A DNA stretch of 64,000 bases from positions 930,001 through 994,000 of the forward strand of contig OW568869.1 of the NCBI GenBank assembly GCA_938743325.2. Direction: 5' to 3'. This document shows positions 1 to 8,593 of this stretch, one piece after another. Origin of the DNA: Pycnococcus provasolii (lineage: Eukaryota > Chlorophyta > Pseudoscourfieldiophyceae > Pseudoscourfieldiales > Pycnococcaceae). Made by a program: the position numbers and the translations under genes. Numbering within the stretch: position 1 is the stretch's first letter; every line of letters begins with the position of its first letter. Under the pieces are notes generated by a model. The model saw nothing but the letters and a program-made list of their open reading frames with translations. It was not told the DNA's origin and did not search any database.

Positions 1-2394
1 TACCACGCGCCGCAGCGACGGCGCACGCCCAGCGCGACACAGCTGACATGGCAGCTCATGTGCCAAGGCTCGTGCATTAACGGCCAGCCGCCTTCCGTTT
101 TCGGCGTGTCGTTCGGCCTGCCGGATTCCGACTCGGCTGACGTGTTCGTAACGTACGGCAAGCGCCACCTTCGCTTCTGGGAACCTCAGCAGGAGACGCG
201 ATTTGACCGCGAGACGTACGCATGCGAGGAGGCAACGTTCGGGGGCGCAAAGAGCAAGCAAGATACGCTGAGCGCGTGCGCGTTGCCCTCTTCGACTGTG
301 GACAAGGAGTGGTTTGCCACAGGCCATCCAAGCGGCGAGGTGTACTTCTGGAGAAATCGCAAAATCTCCTTCATCCTTGCGATTCAGCCGGAGAAGACGC
401 CTGGCAGTGTCCCTGCCGATGCGCAGACGTCGGGCAATGCAGTAGCGGCAAGGCCGACATCCGTCCCTGGCACAGGAAAATCCAAGGCAACACCCGCAAA
501 GCCGATGAGTCACCGTGACGCGGCGCTCGGAGTGCGTAGTCTTACGCTGACCGAGGATGGTTCGCTCGTTGCTGGCTGCCTCGGTGGCACCGTGGCACTC
601 GACGTATCCCTTGGCATGTCCGGCAAGACTGACCTTCCTCTGCTGAAGTCTGGCGCACGCATGCATGCGTGGACGGTCGCAGCCGCGTCACAGAAACCCC
701 ACGACGTGGCTGTGCGCGGCATGGATCGCAAGCGCGCGACGCTACAGAAGCAGGTGGTGCATGTTAGCGCACGAGGCGACGGCGTGTGGCTCGCCGCGAC
801 CGCTAGCGGCGAGCTGTGGCGACTATGGCCCATCGGCGACGAAGGCACGATGGATGCAGAGATTGTGCTGCACCCTCACGTCTTTGGCTGTCGCGTACCC
901 GGTGTTGCACCTCATCCCGGGGACAGCAGGTACTTTGCCAGCGTCGGCGACGGCGACAGCTATGCAGCTCTCTGGGACGGTACGCTGTGCACACGATCGG
1001 CGAGCCTATACCTTGGCGACGACACGTGCGTGCGCGCCGCCGCAGGTGCGAATGCAGGAGCATATCACCTCGCGCGGCGTGCACGCTCATGTGCGCTGCG
1101 TCCTTCGGCTGGTGACGTGCTTGCTGTTGGGTTCTCGGACGGCGCCGTTCGTCTGTACGCATGCCGCAGCGCGTGGTCTGCGCGCGGCGCGGCGCTGATG
1201 AACCCCGCCATTCTCCTTGATCGGCCTGGTGCTGGACGGGGCTGTGAGATTCTTAAATTTGCGCCACACGGCAACGCACTCGCCGCGGGCTATCGATCAG
1301 GAAATGTCGATGTGTTCGGCGCGAGGCGCCGTGCGGTGGATGTGCCGCAGGAATGGAGGCTCGCCTGCACACTCCGCGGACACAGCGCGCTCATACGATC
1401 GCTCGACTGGGACGCCGCGGGGGTAAGCTTGAAGTCGTGTGATTCCGCGATGGAGCTTCTGTACTGGGACGCTCGTCGAGGGTGTCCACTGCACAGTGAC
1501 GTGCGCGACGTACCTTGGCAGGCGGATAGTACGAGTTTGTTGGGATTCGAGGTGCAGGGTATCTGGGCACCAGACTTTGATCCGAGCGACATCGGTGCGG
1601 TCACGGTATCGCCGAGCGGCGGCGGCATCGTTGCCACCGGCGACGACTACGGTCAGATCCGCGTCTTCCACTACCCGTGCTGCGCGAGCATGGACGCAAT
1701 GGGCGACTCCGCGTCGGCGGCATGCGTCACGTACAGGGGATATCACAGCGCTCACGTTGCGAGCGTGCGCTTCGCGTGCGATGACAGCTTTTTGTTTTCC
1801 ACCGGTGGTCGCGATGGCGCGCTGCTTGCATGGTGCGTGGAAGGGTCGACGCTGCTCCCGTCGCGAGAGGCTCTTAAGGCTGAGCGCTCCGCGGCTGCCG
1901 CACGTCTCGCCGGGCCGCGTGCTCCCGTGTCTACGTCGGATTCTCCCGATGCGGCGCTCAAGCAGCTTCTGGCAGACTCTCGTGCCGCACTTGCTGCGGC
2001 ATCTGATTCGGACGAATCTTCCGAGGGAGAGGGAGGAATGAATCCCGAGGCTCGTCGCCAGAAAGCCTCGGAGGATGCTGATCGCCGCGCCGCGGCAAGT
2101 CTCGCGGTTCGCAAGAGGCTGGCAAGCATCCGTAAGGAGATGCGCCGCGAGGTGCGTCGCCTTACGCGAGATGAGAGGGGCTTTCATCCCAACGCAGTCA
2201 AGCCACGCGCGGACGCGACTGGCAATGCGATGGTGTGGGGCGAGCTGCCAGAAGCGGAGGGCACCTCCGGCGGCCTCGGCGGCAAAGCCTTCGGTTGGGT
2301 GAGCGCATATACGCCGCCTGAAGGATTTATTAGTGGCGGTGGCGGTGGAGGAGGAGGAGGAGGAGGAGGAGGAGGAGACTTGGACTTGGACTAA
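1..2394 (+). CDS. EML-like WD40-repeat protein, 5' partial
   Basis: The reading frame is open from base 1, so the true start lies outside the window; the first in-frame ATG is at 58 and gives 778 residues. Repeated WD-like blades run through about residue 600. Hallmarks of echinoderm microtubule-associated protein-like (EML) proteins are an early VTYGKRHLRFW motif and a late blade reading FLFSTGGRDGALLAW. The tail is a basic, Arg/Lys/Glu-rich probable coiled coil followed by a Gly run just before the stop. EML proteins bind microtubules through tandem beta-propellers and are common in ciliated protists, which fits the other axonemal genes here. The HELP motif is not visible because the N-terminus is missing. 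Another microtubule- or cilium-associated WD40 protein is possible. Confidence 0.7.
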   Translation, partial: YHAPQRRRTPSATQLTWQLMCQGSCINGQPPSVFGVSFGLPDSDSADVFVTYGKRHLRFWEPQQETRFDRETYACEEATFGGAKSKQDTLSACALPSSTVDKEWFATGHPSGEVYFWRNRKISFILAIQPEKTPGSVPADAQTSGNAVAARPTSVPGTGKSKATPAKPMSHRDAALGVRSLTLTEDGSLVAGCLGGTVALDVSLGMSGKTDLPLLKSGARMHAWTVAAASQKPHDVAVRGMDRKRATLQKQVVHVSARGDGVWLAATASGELWRLWPIGDEGTMDAEIVLHPHVFGCRVPGVAPHPGDSRYFASVGDGDSYAALWDGTLCTRSASLYLGDDTCVRAAAGANAGAYHLARRARSCALRPSAGDVLAVGFSDGAVRLYACRSAWSARGAALMNPAILLDRPGAGRGCEILKFAPHGNALAAGYRSGNVDVFGARRRAVDVPQEWRLACTLRGHSALIRSLDWDAAGVSLKSCDSAMELLYWDARRGCPLHSDVRDVPWQADSTSLLGFEVQGIWAPDFDPSDIGAVTVSPSGGGIVATGDDYGQIRVFHYPCCASMDAMGDSASAACVTYRGYHSAHVASVRFACDDSFLFSTGGRDGALLAWCVEGSTLLPSREALKAERSAAAARLAGPRAPVSTSDSPDAALKQLLADSRAALAAASDSDESSEGEGGMNPEARRQKASEDADRRAAASLAVRKRLASIRKEMRREVRRLTRDERGFHPNAVKPRADATGNAMVWGELPEAEGTSGGLGGKAFGWVSAYTPPEGFISGGGGGGGGGGGGGGDLDLD

Positions 2395-2406
2395 GAAGAC
2401 TGTGTA

Positions 2407-3030
2407 TCATAAGAAGAGATCCTTTTTAATTCCCAGTCGTGCCTCTTGTGCGATTTCTTCAAATGTTGCCCCGTCAACAACTCGCCTTCGGCGCCGAGGC
2501 AGGAGAGGATAAGCAGCATGGAGGCGAAGCCTTTGCCGCCCTTCCAATGGACTCGTCCATCGAATATGGGTACCACCGTACCAGGCGATCACCTGTCTTG
2601 CTCTTCTTGACTCTGTTTGTGGCCACACTGATCGCGAGCGCGAGGGATGTCCTTGATGTTGGATGCCCACCATAGTTATCTCCGAAGTTATCTACTCCTC
2701 GATGCGTTGCTCGATGACGTTGATGCACTGCAGGCCCGATCCCTCAAGCGTTTAAGAAACAAGGACGGCACGAACCTACAATCGCACAACGACATCGCCG
2801 CGCGTAGCCACGCGCGGAACGTCGCCGCGTCGTAACGTGACGACACGTTCCAAGCGAAGTCACGCGCGTCCGCCGGCGTCCAATTTTGGAAGCTACGCGG
2901 GAGACCATAGAGTAACTCCCATGGCACTTCAGGTGGCGGCGGCGGAATTGACGGCGGCGGCGGCGGTTCATCCATATCTGTTTCCGCGTAACGGCCAGCC
3001 CCTCCAAAGTACACTTTCGGTCGGCCTCGG
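2407..3030 (-). CDS. Possible small spliced gene of unknown function
   Basis: The minus strand opens with an ATG near 3030 that encodes a proline-rich start (DEPPPPPSIPPPPPEVPW). A plausible globular stretch follows, including NWTPADARDFAWNVSSRYD, down to about 2780. The frame closes near 2688, but protein-like sequence continues in other frames; one ending VVDGATFEEIAQEARLGIKK stops near 2407. This looks like a gene of two or more exons with short introns, but I could not fix the splice sites. No family was recognised. The stretch would otherwise be a 920-base gap between two plus-strand genes. Confidence 0.3.
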
Positions 3031-3315
3031 CCCCTCGCCCCCTCCCGCCCGCACGGCAGCAAGGCTCGACGATGGCGGCGGCGGCGACGCTGCGCATGAC
3101 ACCACCGCCATGCTCCCTCCTCACTCAAGTCACCACCATCTCCGCAGCAACTTTCGTAGTACTCTTATTACACACAACAAATGGCTCGACCGGGATCCCC
3201 AGGGGCAAAAAAACTCATGCTAGCAAGAAGTTCATCTACGACGGATCCCCATCTGGCCCGGGCCCGGGCCCCCTGACCCCCTCACTCCGTCGTCGCAGAT
3301 TGTCCGTCAGTCACC

Positions 3316-4686
3316 ATGGCTGCTGGGTTGGCGGCTGTGCGCCGTCTGCTCACTCCTCTGGTTGTCAAGGCAACAGGCGGGATCCAAACGCACGGCGCAG
3401 GTCTAGCACGTGCGCATCCTTCCGCAGCGCCTGCCTGCGTTAATGGGTTGCGGTCTTGGTTCGGCTCGGTTGGTTCGGTGGGCCGCAGCTTCTCTTCGTG
3501 CGCGGGTGCAGACGAACCTCCTCCTCCTACACAAGTGGAAGGCACCGAGTCCTCCTCCTCTGACTCCTCCTCCTCCAAAGACGAAGAACTGCCTGAGCTG
3601 ACGTGGGAGCAGAAGATGGGCTTGAAAAAGTCGGAAATTCCTGACGGATGGAACCCCAGGACGTCCTTGCACCCGAAGGAGCGACCGCCGCCGCCGTATT
3701 TCGATATTGGCATACCGCGACGCGACGACCCTGACTGGGTGTATGAGTGGCTCGAAGATGCCACGAACCCGGAGTGGACGGATATCATCGACAGGCACGA
3801 CCAGTGGCACTTTGTGAACCTTGACGGCACGCCACTAGAGGAGGACTACGCGCACCTCCCCGGCGACGACGAGCCGGTGGAGATTCCGAGGCGGGTGTTG
3901 AACGGCATGCTCAGCTCCGACGCGTGTAGGGAAATCTACCAGAAGTGGAAGGACAACCCCAAGAAGAACACGCCGGAGGCGCTCGCGGAGGAGTACAACA
4001 TAGGATTTAAGCGCTGCTACGGCATCATCCGTCTATGGGAGGTGGAAGACAAGTGGATGTCAGGCGAAATCGAGTTGCCCGGCTTGGACAGGGTGCTCGC
4101 GCCCAAGATTGAAAAGTTCTACGACGGCAAGCATCATCGCTTCATGCCACACGGGCTTGATCCGGAGAGACACCGCCGCATCTTCCCGACCGCCCCTATG
4201 TTCATTTTTGGCACGAAGGAGGAGCTCGAGAAGCCACTGACTGAGGACAACCAGCCGATCGAAACGGACGAGGAGATCATATTGCGCGAGGAGAAGCTCA
4301 TCAACCGCCAGTTCGTTGAGAAGGTTGACTATAACATTGGCATCGTGGGAGGAGGCTTGATAAGGAATCAACGTCGCACGCGCAACGGGCCCGTGAAGCC
4401 GCCAGGTGGCCACGACATCCTTGTACAGCCGCTCCACGGCAAGAGAGGTGGATTCGCCAAGAAGAGGAAGCACCAGAAGGACAAGATTCGGCGCATCGGC
4501 GTCTACAAGGGTCCCTTCCTCGAAGGCGAAGATGAGAAAAAACAGCGAATGCGGGCGTACGTCAGCAAGCCGGATGGCACACAGAGAACACTCGACAGCA
4601 ACGAGGTTGCATTTTACAAGCGAAGGAAGCAGGGAATCATTCTGCGCAATCGCGAAGGCCACTTTGGCGAAGTCATGGGCAAGTAG
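3316..4686 (+). CDS. Mitochondrial small-subunit ribosomal protein, mS45/Bot1-like
   Basis: A protein of 456 residues. The first 65 or so are rich in Ala, Arg and Ser with almost no acids, as in a mitochondrial presequence. A Ser/Glu low-complexity linker follows, then a conserved-looking body. The segment near residues 210-245 (EIYQKWKDNPKKNTPEALAE and on through a Tyr/Trp-rich helix) resembles the core of the 'eukaryotic mitochondrial regulator' family, which includes Bot1 and the mitoribosomal protein mS45. The C-terminal third is very basic (KRGGFAKKRKHQKDKIRR), as expected for rRNA contact. The role in the mitochondrial small subunit is inferred from family resemblance. The start is the first ATG of the frame and fits a targeting sequence. 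Confidence 0.55.
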   Translation: MAAGLAAVRRLLTPLVVKATGGIQTHGAGLARAHPSAAPACVNGLRSWFGSVGSVGRSFSSCAGADEPPPPTQVEGTESSSSDSSSSKDEELPELTWEQKMGLKKSEIPDGWNPRTSLHPKERPPPPYFDIGIPRRDDPDWVYEWLEDATNPEWTDIIDRHDQWHFVNLDGTPLEEDYAHLPGDDEPVEIPRRVLNGMLSSDACREIYQKWKDNPKKNTPEALAEEYNIGFKRCYGIIRLWEVEDKWMSGEIELPGLDRVLAPKIEKFYDGKHHRFMPHGLDPERHRRIFPTAPMFIFGTKEELEKPLTEDNQPIETDEEIILREEKLINRQFVEKVDYNIGIVGGGLIRNQRRTRNGPVKPPGGHDILVQPLHGKRGGFAKKRKHQKDKIRRIGVYKGPFLEGEDEKKQRMRAYVSKPDGTQRTLDSNEVAFYKRRKQGIILRNREGHFGEVMGK

Positions 4687-4807
4687 CGTTCGCGTCGCGC
4701 TTCGCTCGAGAATGAACGGTACAGGTAATTACCATGTAAAGTGATGGAAGGTGCGAAAAAGCTCGATTACTACGTACAAGGGCAACTTCGCCAACCCATT
4801 TTCGGTA

Positions 4808-5419
4808 TCAGTCGGTGAGGGCAGCATTTCGCCAGTCCTTCTCAACATCCTCGAAGTGGTCGTCAAAGTCCACGACGCGCTCGTGGCGGTTTTCGTCGAC
4901 GTAGCTGTCGACGAGGTTCGTGGGATTTCCACCGACGCTCAGCCGTCCCGATGCACCACTGGCGCTGTGATCACCAGCACATGTCCACGACTGCCCTCCC
5001 CCCTTTACGAAAAGCTGAAGCCCGAGCGCCGCGGCCCCGCTTTCCGCGCGATCTGCGTCGAGGAGCAGAAGGCTCACGCCGCTCGCATCGCCACCGCTCG
5101 CCTGTGCCGCCGACACCGCCGCCTCGCCTAGCTTCGCGACGAGCGGCGGGACGCTTGTTAGCTTCTCTCCCCTGGCGTCAGCGTAGTAGAATCCGACGAT
5201 CTGCTCCTTACTCTGCTCCGCGTGCTTGGCGATGAGCGTGAGCGCCACCTCTATGCACGGCGCGAGCGCGAGCGCGACGTGCGTGAGAGGCACGGCGTTT
5301 GTGATATCTGCGTGCGAGCGTCCGAGGAGCACGCCCGAGACTGCGAGCTTCGGGTGTTTGAGCGCGTGCAGTGCCAGCACGGAGTACGCGCGCGAGGATA
5401 GGCTCACCTTGCCCGCCAT
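4808..5419 (-). CDS. EMC8/9: ER membrane protein complex subunit 8/9
   Basis: A 203-aa protein in the MPN-like EMC8/EMC9 family, the cytosolic part of the EMC, which inserts tail-anchored and multipass proteins into the ER. Visible hallmarks are the start MAGKVSLSSRAYSVLALHA, then HPKLAVSGVLLGR, an IVGFYYADAR strand and the family C-terminus VDFDDHFEDVEKDW. The MPN metalloprotease ligands are absent, as in EMC8/9 generally. I chose the ATG at 5419 because family members begin just before this motif, although the frame stays open upstream to 5641. The gene is divergent from the selenoprotein gene starting at 5650, so the two share about 230 bp of promoter. Both products act at the ER. Confidence 0.88.
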   Translation of the reverse strand: MAGKVSLSSRAYSVLALHALKHPKLAVSGVLLGRSHADITNAVPLTHVALALAPCIEVALTLIAKHAEQSKEQIVGFYYADARGEKLTSVPPLVAKLGEAAVSAAQASGGDASGVSLLLLDADRAESGAAALGLQLFVKGGGQSWTCAGDHSASGASGRLSVGGNPTNLVDSYVDENRHERVVDFDDHFEDVEKDWRNAALTD

Positions 5420-5649
5420 GGCTATGGCTATGGCGGCGCCGAAAAGGAGTGGAACGCGAGCGAACGTTCGGTTTCGGGGTTGCAAGCGGGAAGAAAAGGC
5501 GAGGTCAGGTTCGGGGTTAAGGGGTCTCCCTTTTCTCTCCGCCATTGCCGCCTTTCTCGCTGCGCTGGAGTTGTGGCTGCACCGCCCGCTTTCGCTGGCT
5601 GTAGCCCAGTTGCGCACTCCGCGCTGCACTGTAAGGCGCACTCACTCTT

Positions 5650-6075
5650 ATGGCCGGCCACGTGCTCGTGCTCCTGCTGGGGTTAGTGGGTTCCGCGACT
5701 TCATCGGCACAACCAACCGGTGTCCTGGCAGCGCAACCAACCGGTGATGACCTGGCAGCACCCCCCGCCCCGCCGCGCGTGTACCGCCCAAAGGCGATCC
5801 TCGAACTGCCCACGCAGTGACAGCTCAAAAGGTTCCCGCATCTCCTCGCGTTTGTCGACCGACGCGCGCATAATTACCCCACGCTGGAAGTGCGCACGTC
5901 TGGGAAAGGGCCTCGCCTAATATACACGAGCCATGGAGGCGAAGGCATACGGTCCATCGTCGATGTCAGCGACTATACCGTACGCACCCTCGAGGAGGAA
6001 CTCGAGTTCAACGGCGTGTGGCCCATACGCACAAGGAACGCGGGTGGAAAGGCGGCGGACGACGAGCTGAGGTAG
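5650..6075 (+). CDS. Sep15/SelM-family selenoprotein (in-frame TGA as Sec)
   Basis: The frame from ATG 5650 to TAG 6073-6075 encodes 141 residues with one in-frame TGA at 5818-5820, codon 57. The first 20 residues form a signal peptide (MAGHVLVLLLGLVGSATSSA). Around the TGA the sequence reads YRPKAILELPTQ-U-QLKRFPHLLAFV. This matches the Sep15/SelM thioredoxin-like fold, where AILE, then Cys-x-Sec or Cys-x-x-Sec, then a QL/KL-x-RFP-x-x-x-AFV segment are conserved. Family similarity continues for about 70 residues past the TGA. The usual resolving Cys is absent (PTQ-U). The C-terminus DDELR resembles an ER-retention signal plus one residue. With no Cys-rich UGGT-binding domain, it is nearer SelM than Sep15. 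A SECIS candidate lies 6-93 bases after the stop. Confidence 0.8.
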
Positions 6076-6080
6076 CAAAG

Positions 6081-6168
6081 CTTGTGCCCGTGACGTGCGT
6101 TGGCATAGATACGACCAAAAATACAAAACCGCCAGAACGGCGGTGGCTAGCGCACCGAGGCAAACAAG
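6081..6168 (+). promoter_or_regulatory. Candidate SECIS element in the selenoprotein 3' UTR
   Basis: Hand folding gives a SECIS-like hairpin. The basal helix is CTTGT (6081-6085) with ACAAG (6164-6168). The core quartet is TGAC (6091-6094) opposite CGAG (6156-6159), giving the tandem G.A/A.G pairs that define the kink-turn. Above it lies an uninterrupted 10-bp helix, GTGCGTTGGC (6095-6104) with GCTAGCGCAC (6146-6155), with two G.U pairs. The apex has an A-rich bulge (ACCAAAAATACAAAA) before a small stem, CCGCC (6129-6133) with GGCGG (6139-6143), as in form 2 SECIS elements. The apical bulge is longer than usual. Confidence 0.65.
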
Positions 6169-6236
6169 TTAGGATCACAAAAACCTCAGAGGATGCTGTA
6201 ACTCTCACTGTAAAATTTTATGATAACTGTTCTTCC

Positions 6237-8018
6237 TCATGTGCCTGCATTGTTCTCGACAACAACCTCAGCAGCCTGGTTCATCTTCTCGCGCCACTCC
6301 AAATTCTTTTTCGTTTCTAGCTGATGAAGGACGTCGAAGATGAAGTTCTCGAGTTCCCAGTATTCCACAATTCCATCCTCGGTTGTGTCAACCGCGCTCA
6401 TAACAGCCTCCACCTCCCACTCGCTGAGCTCCACCTTCGTTCCGTCCGCGGTTGTCATCATCTTCAGCATCTGCTCCAGCTCGTCCATCGTGAGAACGCC
6501 GTTCTGGTCAGCATCCACCATCACAAACGCTGTTCGCAGGATGTCAACCACCTCCTCGTACGGAAGGCCGTGGATCGCACGTGCTCCGGCGCTGTCCGCC
6601 ACCGTCATGGCGGCATCCAGCTCGATGTATTTTTTGTCCGCCGCCTCGAGTTCATACATGATGTGTGCAGCCACGGGAACGAATGCGGCGTAGCTAATCA
6701 TGCCATCCGCCTTCGCATCCGCCTCGCCCGCAATCGCAGCCACCTGGGCCTTGGACAGACACATGCCGTAGTCGTCGCTGAACATGATGATCGCCTCGTT
6801 CAAGTTGCGCCTTGAAAGCTGGCCAGTCTGGTCCACGTCCATGGCGGCAAAGTAGTCGAGCAATATCTGCTGCATCGCGTCGTCCGAGCTCAGCGCCTCC
6901 TCCTCCTCCATTTTCGCAACCTTGCGCTCGACGAGCACGAGGAAGCACATGGGGATGAACTCATCGTACGAGATCTTTCCGTCATCGTTCGCGTCGATCG
7001 AGCTCATCAGCAGGTTCACCTCCTTGCGCGAGAAGCCGAGCTGGCTCGCCTGCAGGCACTTTTTGAACTCCTTCCTGCTCAGCACGCCGTTGCCGTCCTT
7101 GTCGAAGTGCTGGAAGACGCGCAACATCTTCTCCTCGAGCTCGCCGCGTTGCATGCCCTTGATGAGGTCACCCACCGCCTCACGTCGCCTTTCCTCAGCC
7201 GCTTCCTCGCGTGCCTGGCGCGCAGACTCCTTTGCCTGTTGCATGGAGATAAGGTCGACCATCAAAGGAACGAACTCGTCGTAGCTGACGAGCCCGTCGT
7301 CATTCTCGTCAGCCTCTGCTAGAATCTCGCGCACGAGGTTATCAGACAGGTTCATTTCGCTCCCCTTGAGCAGCGTCTTAAGCTCTTTCCTGTCGAGCAC
7401 GCCGTTTTTGTCGACGTCGTACTCGACGAATACCTTCGTGATGGCTTCTCGCAGCTCGGCAGGCTCCATCAGCCAGAGTGGCACATCCACAGCCGTCGCA
7501 GGCTGCTCCTCCTTTAGCTCCTCCTCCTCGGCCAGGTGAAATGACCGCTGAACGAGGAAAGACATGGGGTTGTCCGGCTTCACGTCGAGAAGCTCTTCGG
7601 TGAGGCGCTGCATGAAAGCGTGCGCCGCCTTTCGGTTTTGCTCCGTTTCGTCCGCACTGAGCACCGTCGTTTCCCTGGGCGCGAGTCTTGGAAATCTTTG
7701 CAGCGCAATGTTTGCGAACGTCGCGGGAAACTTTGGTACATTTTGCTCGAGTTGCGCTTCGATGGCGTCAAGGACGGATGCGATGGACATGTATCGCGGC
7801 ATGAGCGACGCCTGCGAGTTATCGCCGGGTGCGAAGTTGTGCAAGGTCTTTAGGTACTTTTGTCTGTACACCACCTCGACCGCGTTGCTGCACGCGGCCC
7901 TTCCCTCGTGCGACACTTCGAGCGACGTCTGTGCGGCGAGCAGGTCGTCTTCTGCGAACTCCATGGTGTTGAGCGTGCCCGTGGCCACAGGCAGTGCGGC
8001 GCCGGTGACGGATAGCAT
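6237..8018 (-). CDS. Eight-EF-hand protein with N-terminal RIIa-like segment
   Basis: A 593-aa protein from the ATG at 8018; an alternative ATG at 7964 is possible. Eight EF-hand loops lie in four pairs between about residues 200 and 575, for example DVDKNGVLDRKE, DENDDGLVSYDE, DKDGNGVLSRKE, DANDDGKISYDE and DADQNGVLTMDE. The sixth (DAKADGMISYAA) lacks the final acid and is probably weak. Upstream, FMQRLTEELLDVKPDNPMSF looks like the RIIa/Dpy30-type dimerisation helix of axonemal docking proteins. The protein resembles the RSP7-like gene at 40852-42351 in architecture, so the two are probably paralogues. A calcium-sensing axonemal role is inferred. It converges on the selenoprotein 3' UTR. 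Confidence 0.72.
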   Translation of the reverse strand: MLSVTGAALPVATGTLNTMEFAEDDLLAAQTSLEVSHEGRAACSNAVEVVYRQKYLKTLHNFAPGDNSQASLMPRYMSIASVLDAIEAQLEQNVPKFPATFANIALQRFPRLAPRETTVLSADETEQNRKAAHAFMQRLTEELLDVKPDNPMSFLVQRSFHLAEEEELKEEQPATAVDVPLWLMEPAELREAITKVFVEYDVDKNGVLDRKELKTLLKGSEMNLSDNLVREILAEADENDDGLVSYDEFVPLMVDLISMQQAKESARQAREEAAEERRREAVGDLIKGMQRGELEEKMLRVFQHFDKDGNGVLSRKEFKKCLQASQLGFSRKEVNLLMSSIDANDDGKISYDEFIPMCFLVLVERKVAKMEEEEALSSDDAMQQILLDYFAAMDVDQTGQLSRRNLNEAIIMFSDDYGMCLSKAQVAAIAGEADAKADGMISYAAFVPVAAHIMYELEAADKKYIELDAAMTVADSAGARAIHGLPYEEVVDILRTAFVMVDADQNGVLTMDELEQMLKMMTTADGTKVELSEWEVEAVMSAVDTTEDGIVEYWELENFIFDVLHQLETKKNLEWREKMNQAAEVVVENNAGT

Positions 8019-8593
8019 GTCTTGCAGCTGAGGCGGTGACCAGTGATGGGCAGCAGGCCGTTGGTGGTGAACGCAATAAGAACTGATCAACTTAACTGTT
8101 CGTCGGCGGACCTTCTTACATTTGTATCGGGCTCCTATCTAAACGGTCTCAGACCACCTCGGGTGCTCTCAGTCTCACCATCACCTCAGCCCGTGCCTGG
8201 GAAGGTCGACCTCCCCAGCCCGTGCCTGAGAAGGTCACGGGTCACCTCTGTCTCGACCGTTTGTCTCGACCAGGAAGGTGGTACGACCTAATAACCTGCC
8301 ATGCCGGCGTCATGGCGTCGTCGCCGGCGGTGGCCGGTGGAAGCGCGCGTAGTGGCGCATCGTAGTTACGCATCGTCACATTGCTTGCTTGTCCGAAGGC
8401 GATGGATGATCGATGCTCGATGGATTGAAAGCGATCGCACGAATCTGCGCAGCCTTGTTCTCGGAAGGGAAAACGACAGCTCAGATTCCCACTGTAATCT
8501 CCCGTTGTTTTCCTCGCTTTGTTCGGGGACTCGTCGATACCGGGCCGCCTCTCCACGTCATACCCCCCTCCTCTCCGTCTGAGTTTGACTGCG
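8019..8593. promoter_or_regulatory. Divergent intergenic region, EF-hand gene / FBXO8-like gene
   Basis: No gene is seen. The region holds a near-repeat of AGCCCGTGCCTG around 8190-8230 and a tight direct repeat of GTCTCGACC at 8250-8258 and 8263-8271. The same GTCTCGACC pair, with the same 13-bp period, recurs at 43220-43241 in front of the RSP7-like gene. Confidence 0.4.

Noticed and set aside
5890-6075. A separate 61-aa ORF
   Set aside because: It is the in-frame C-terminal part of the selenoprotein after the TGA, as shown by continuous family similarity.
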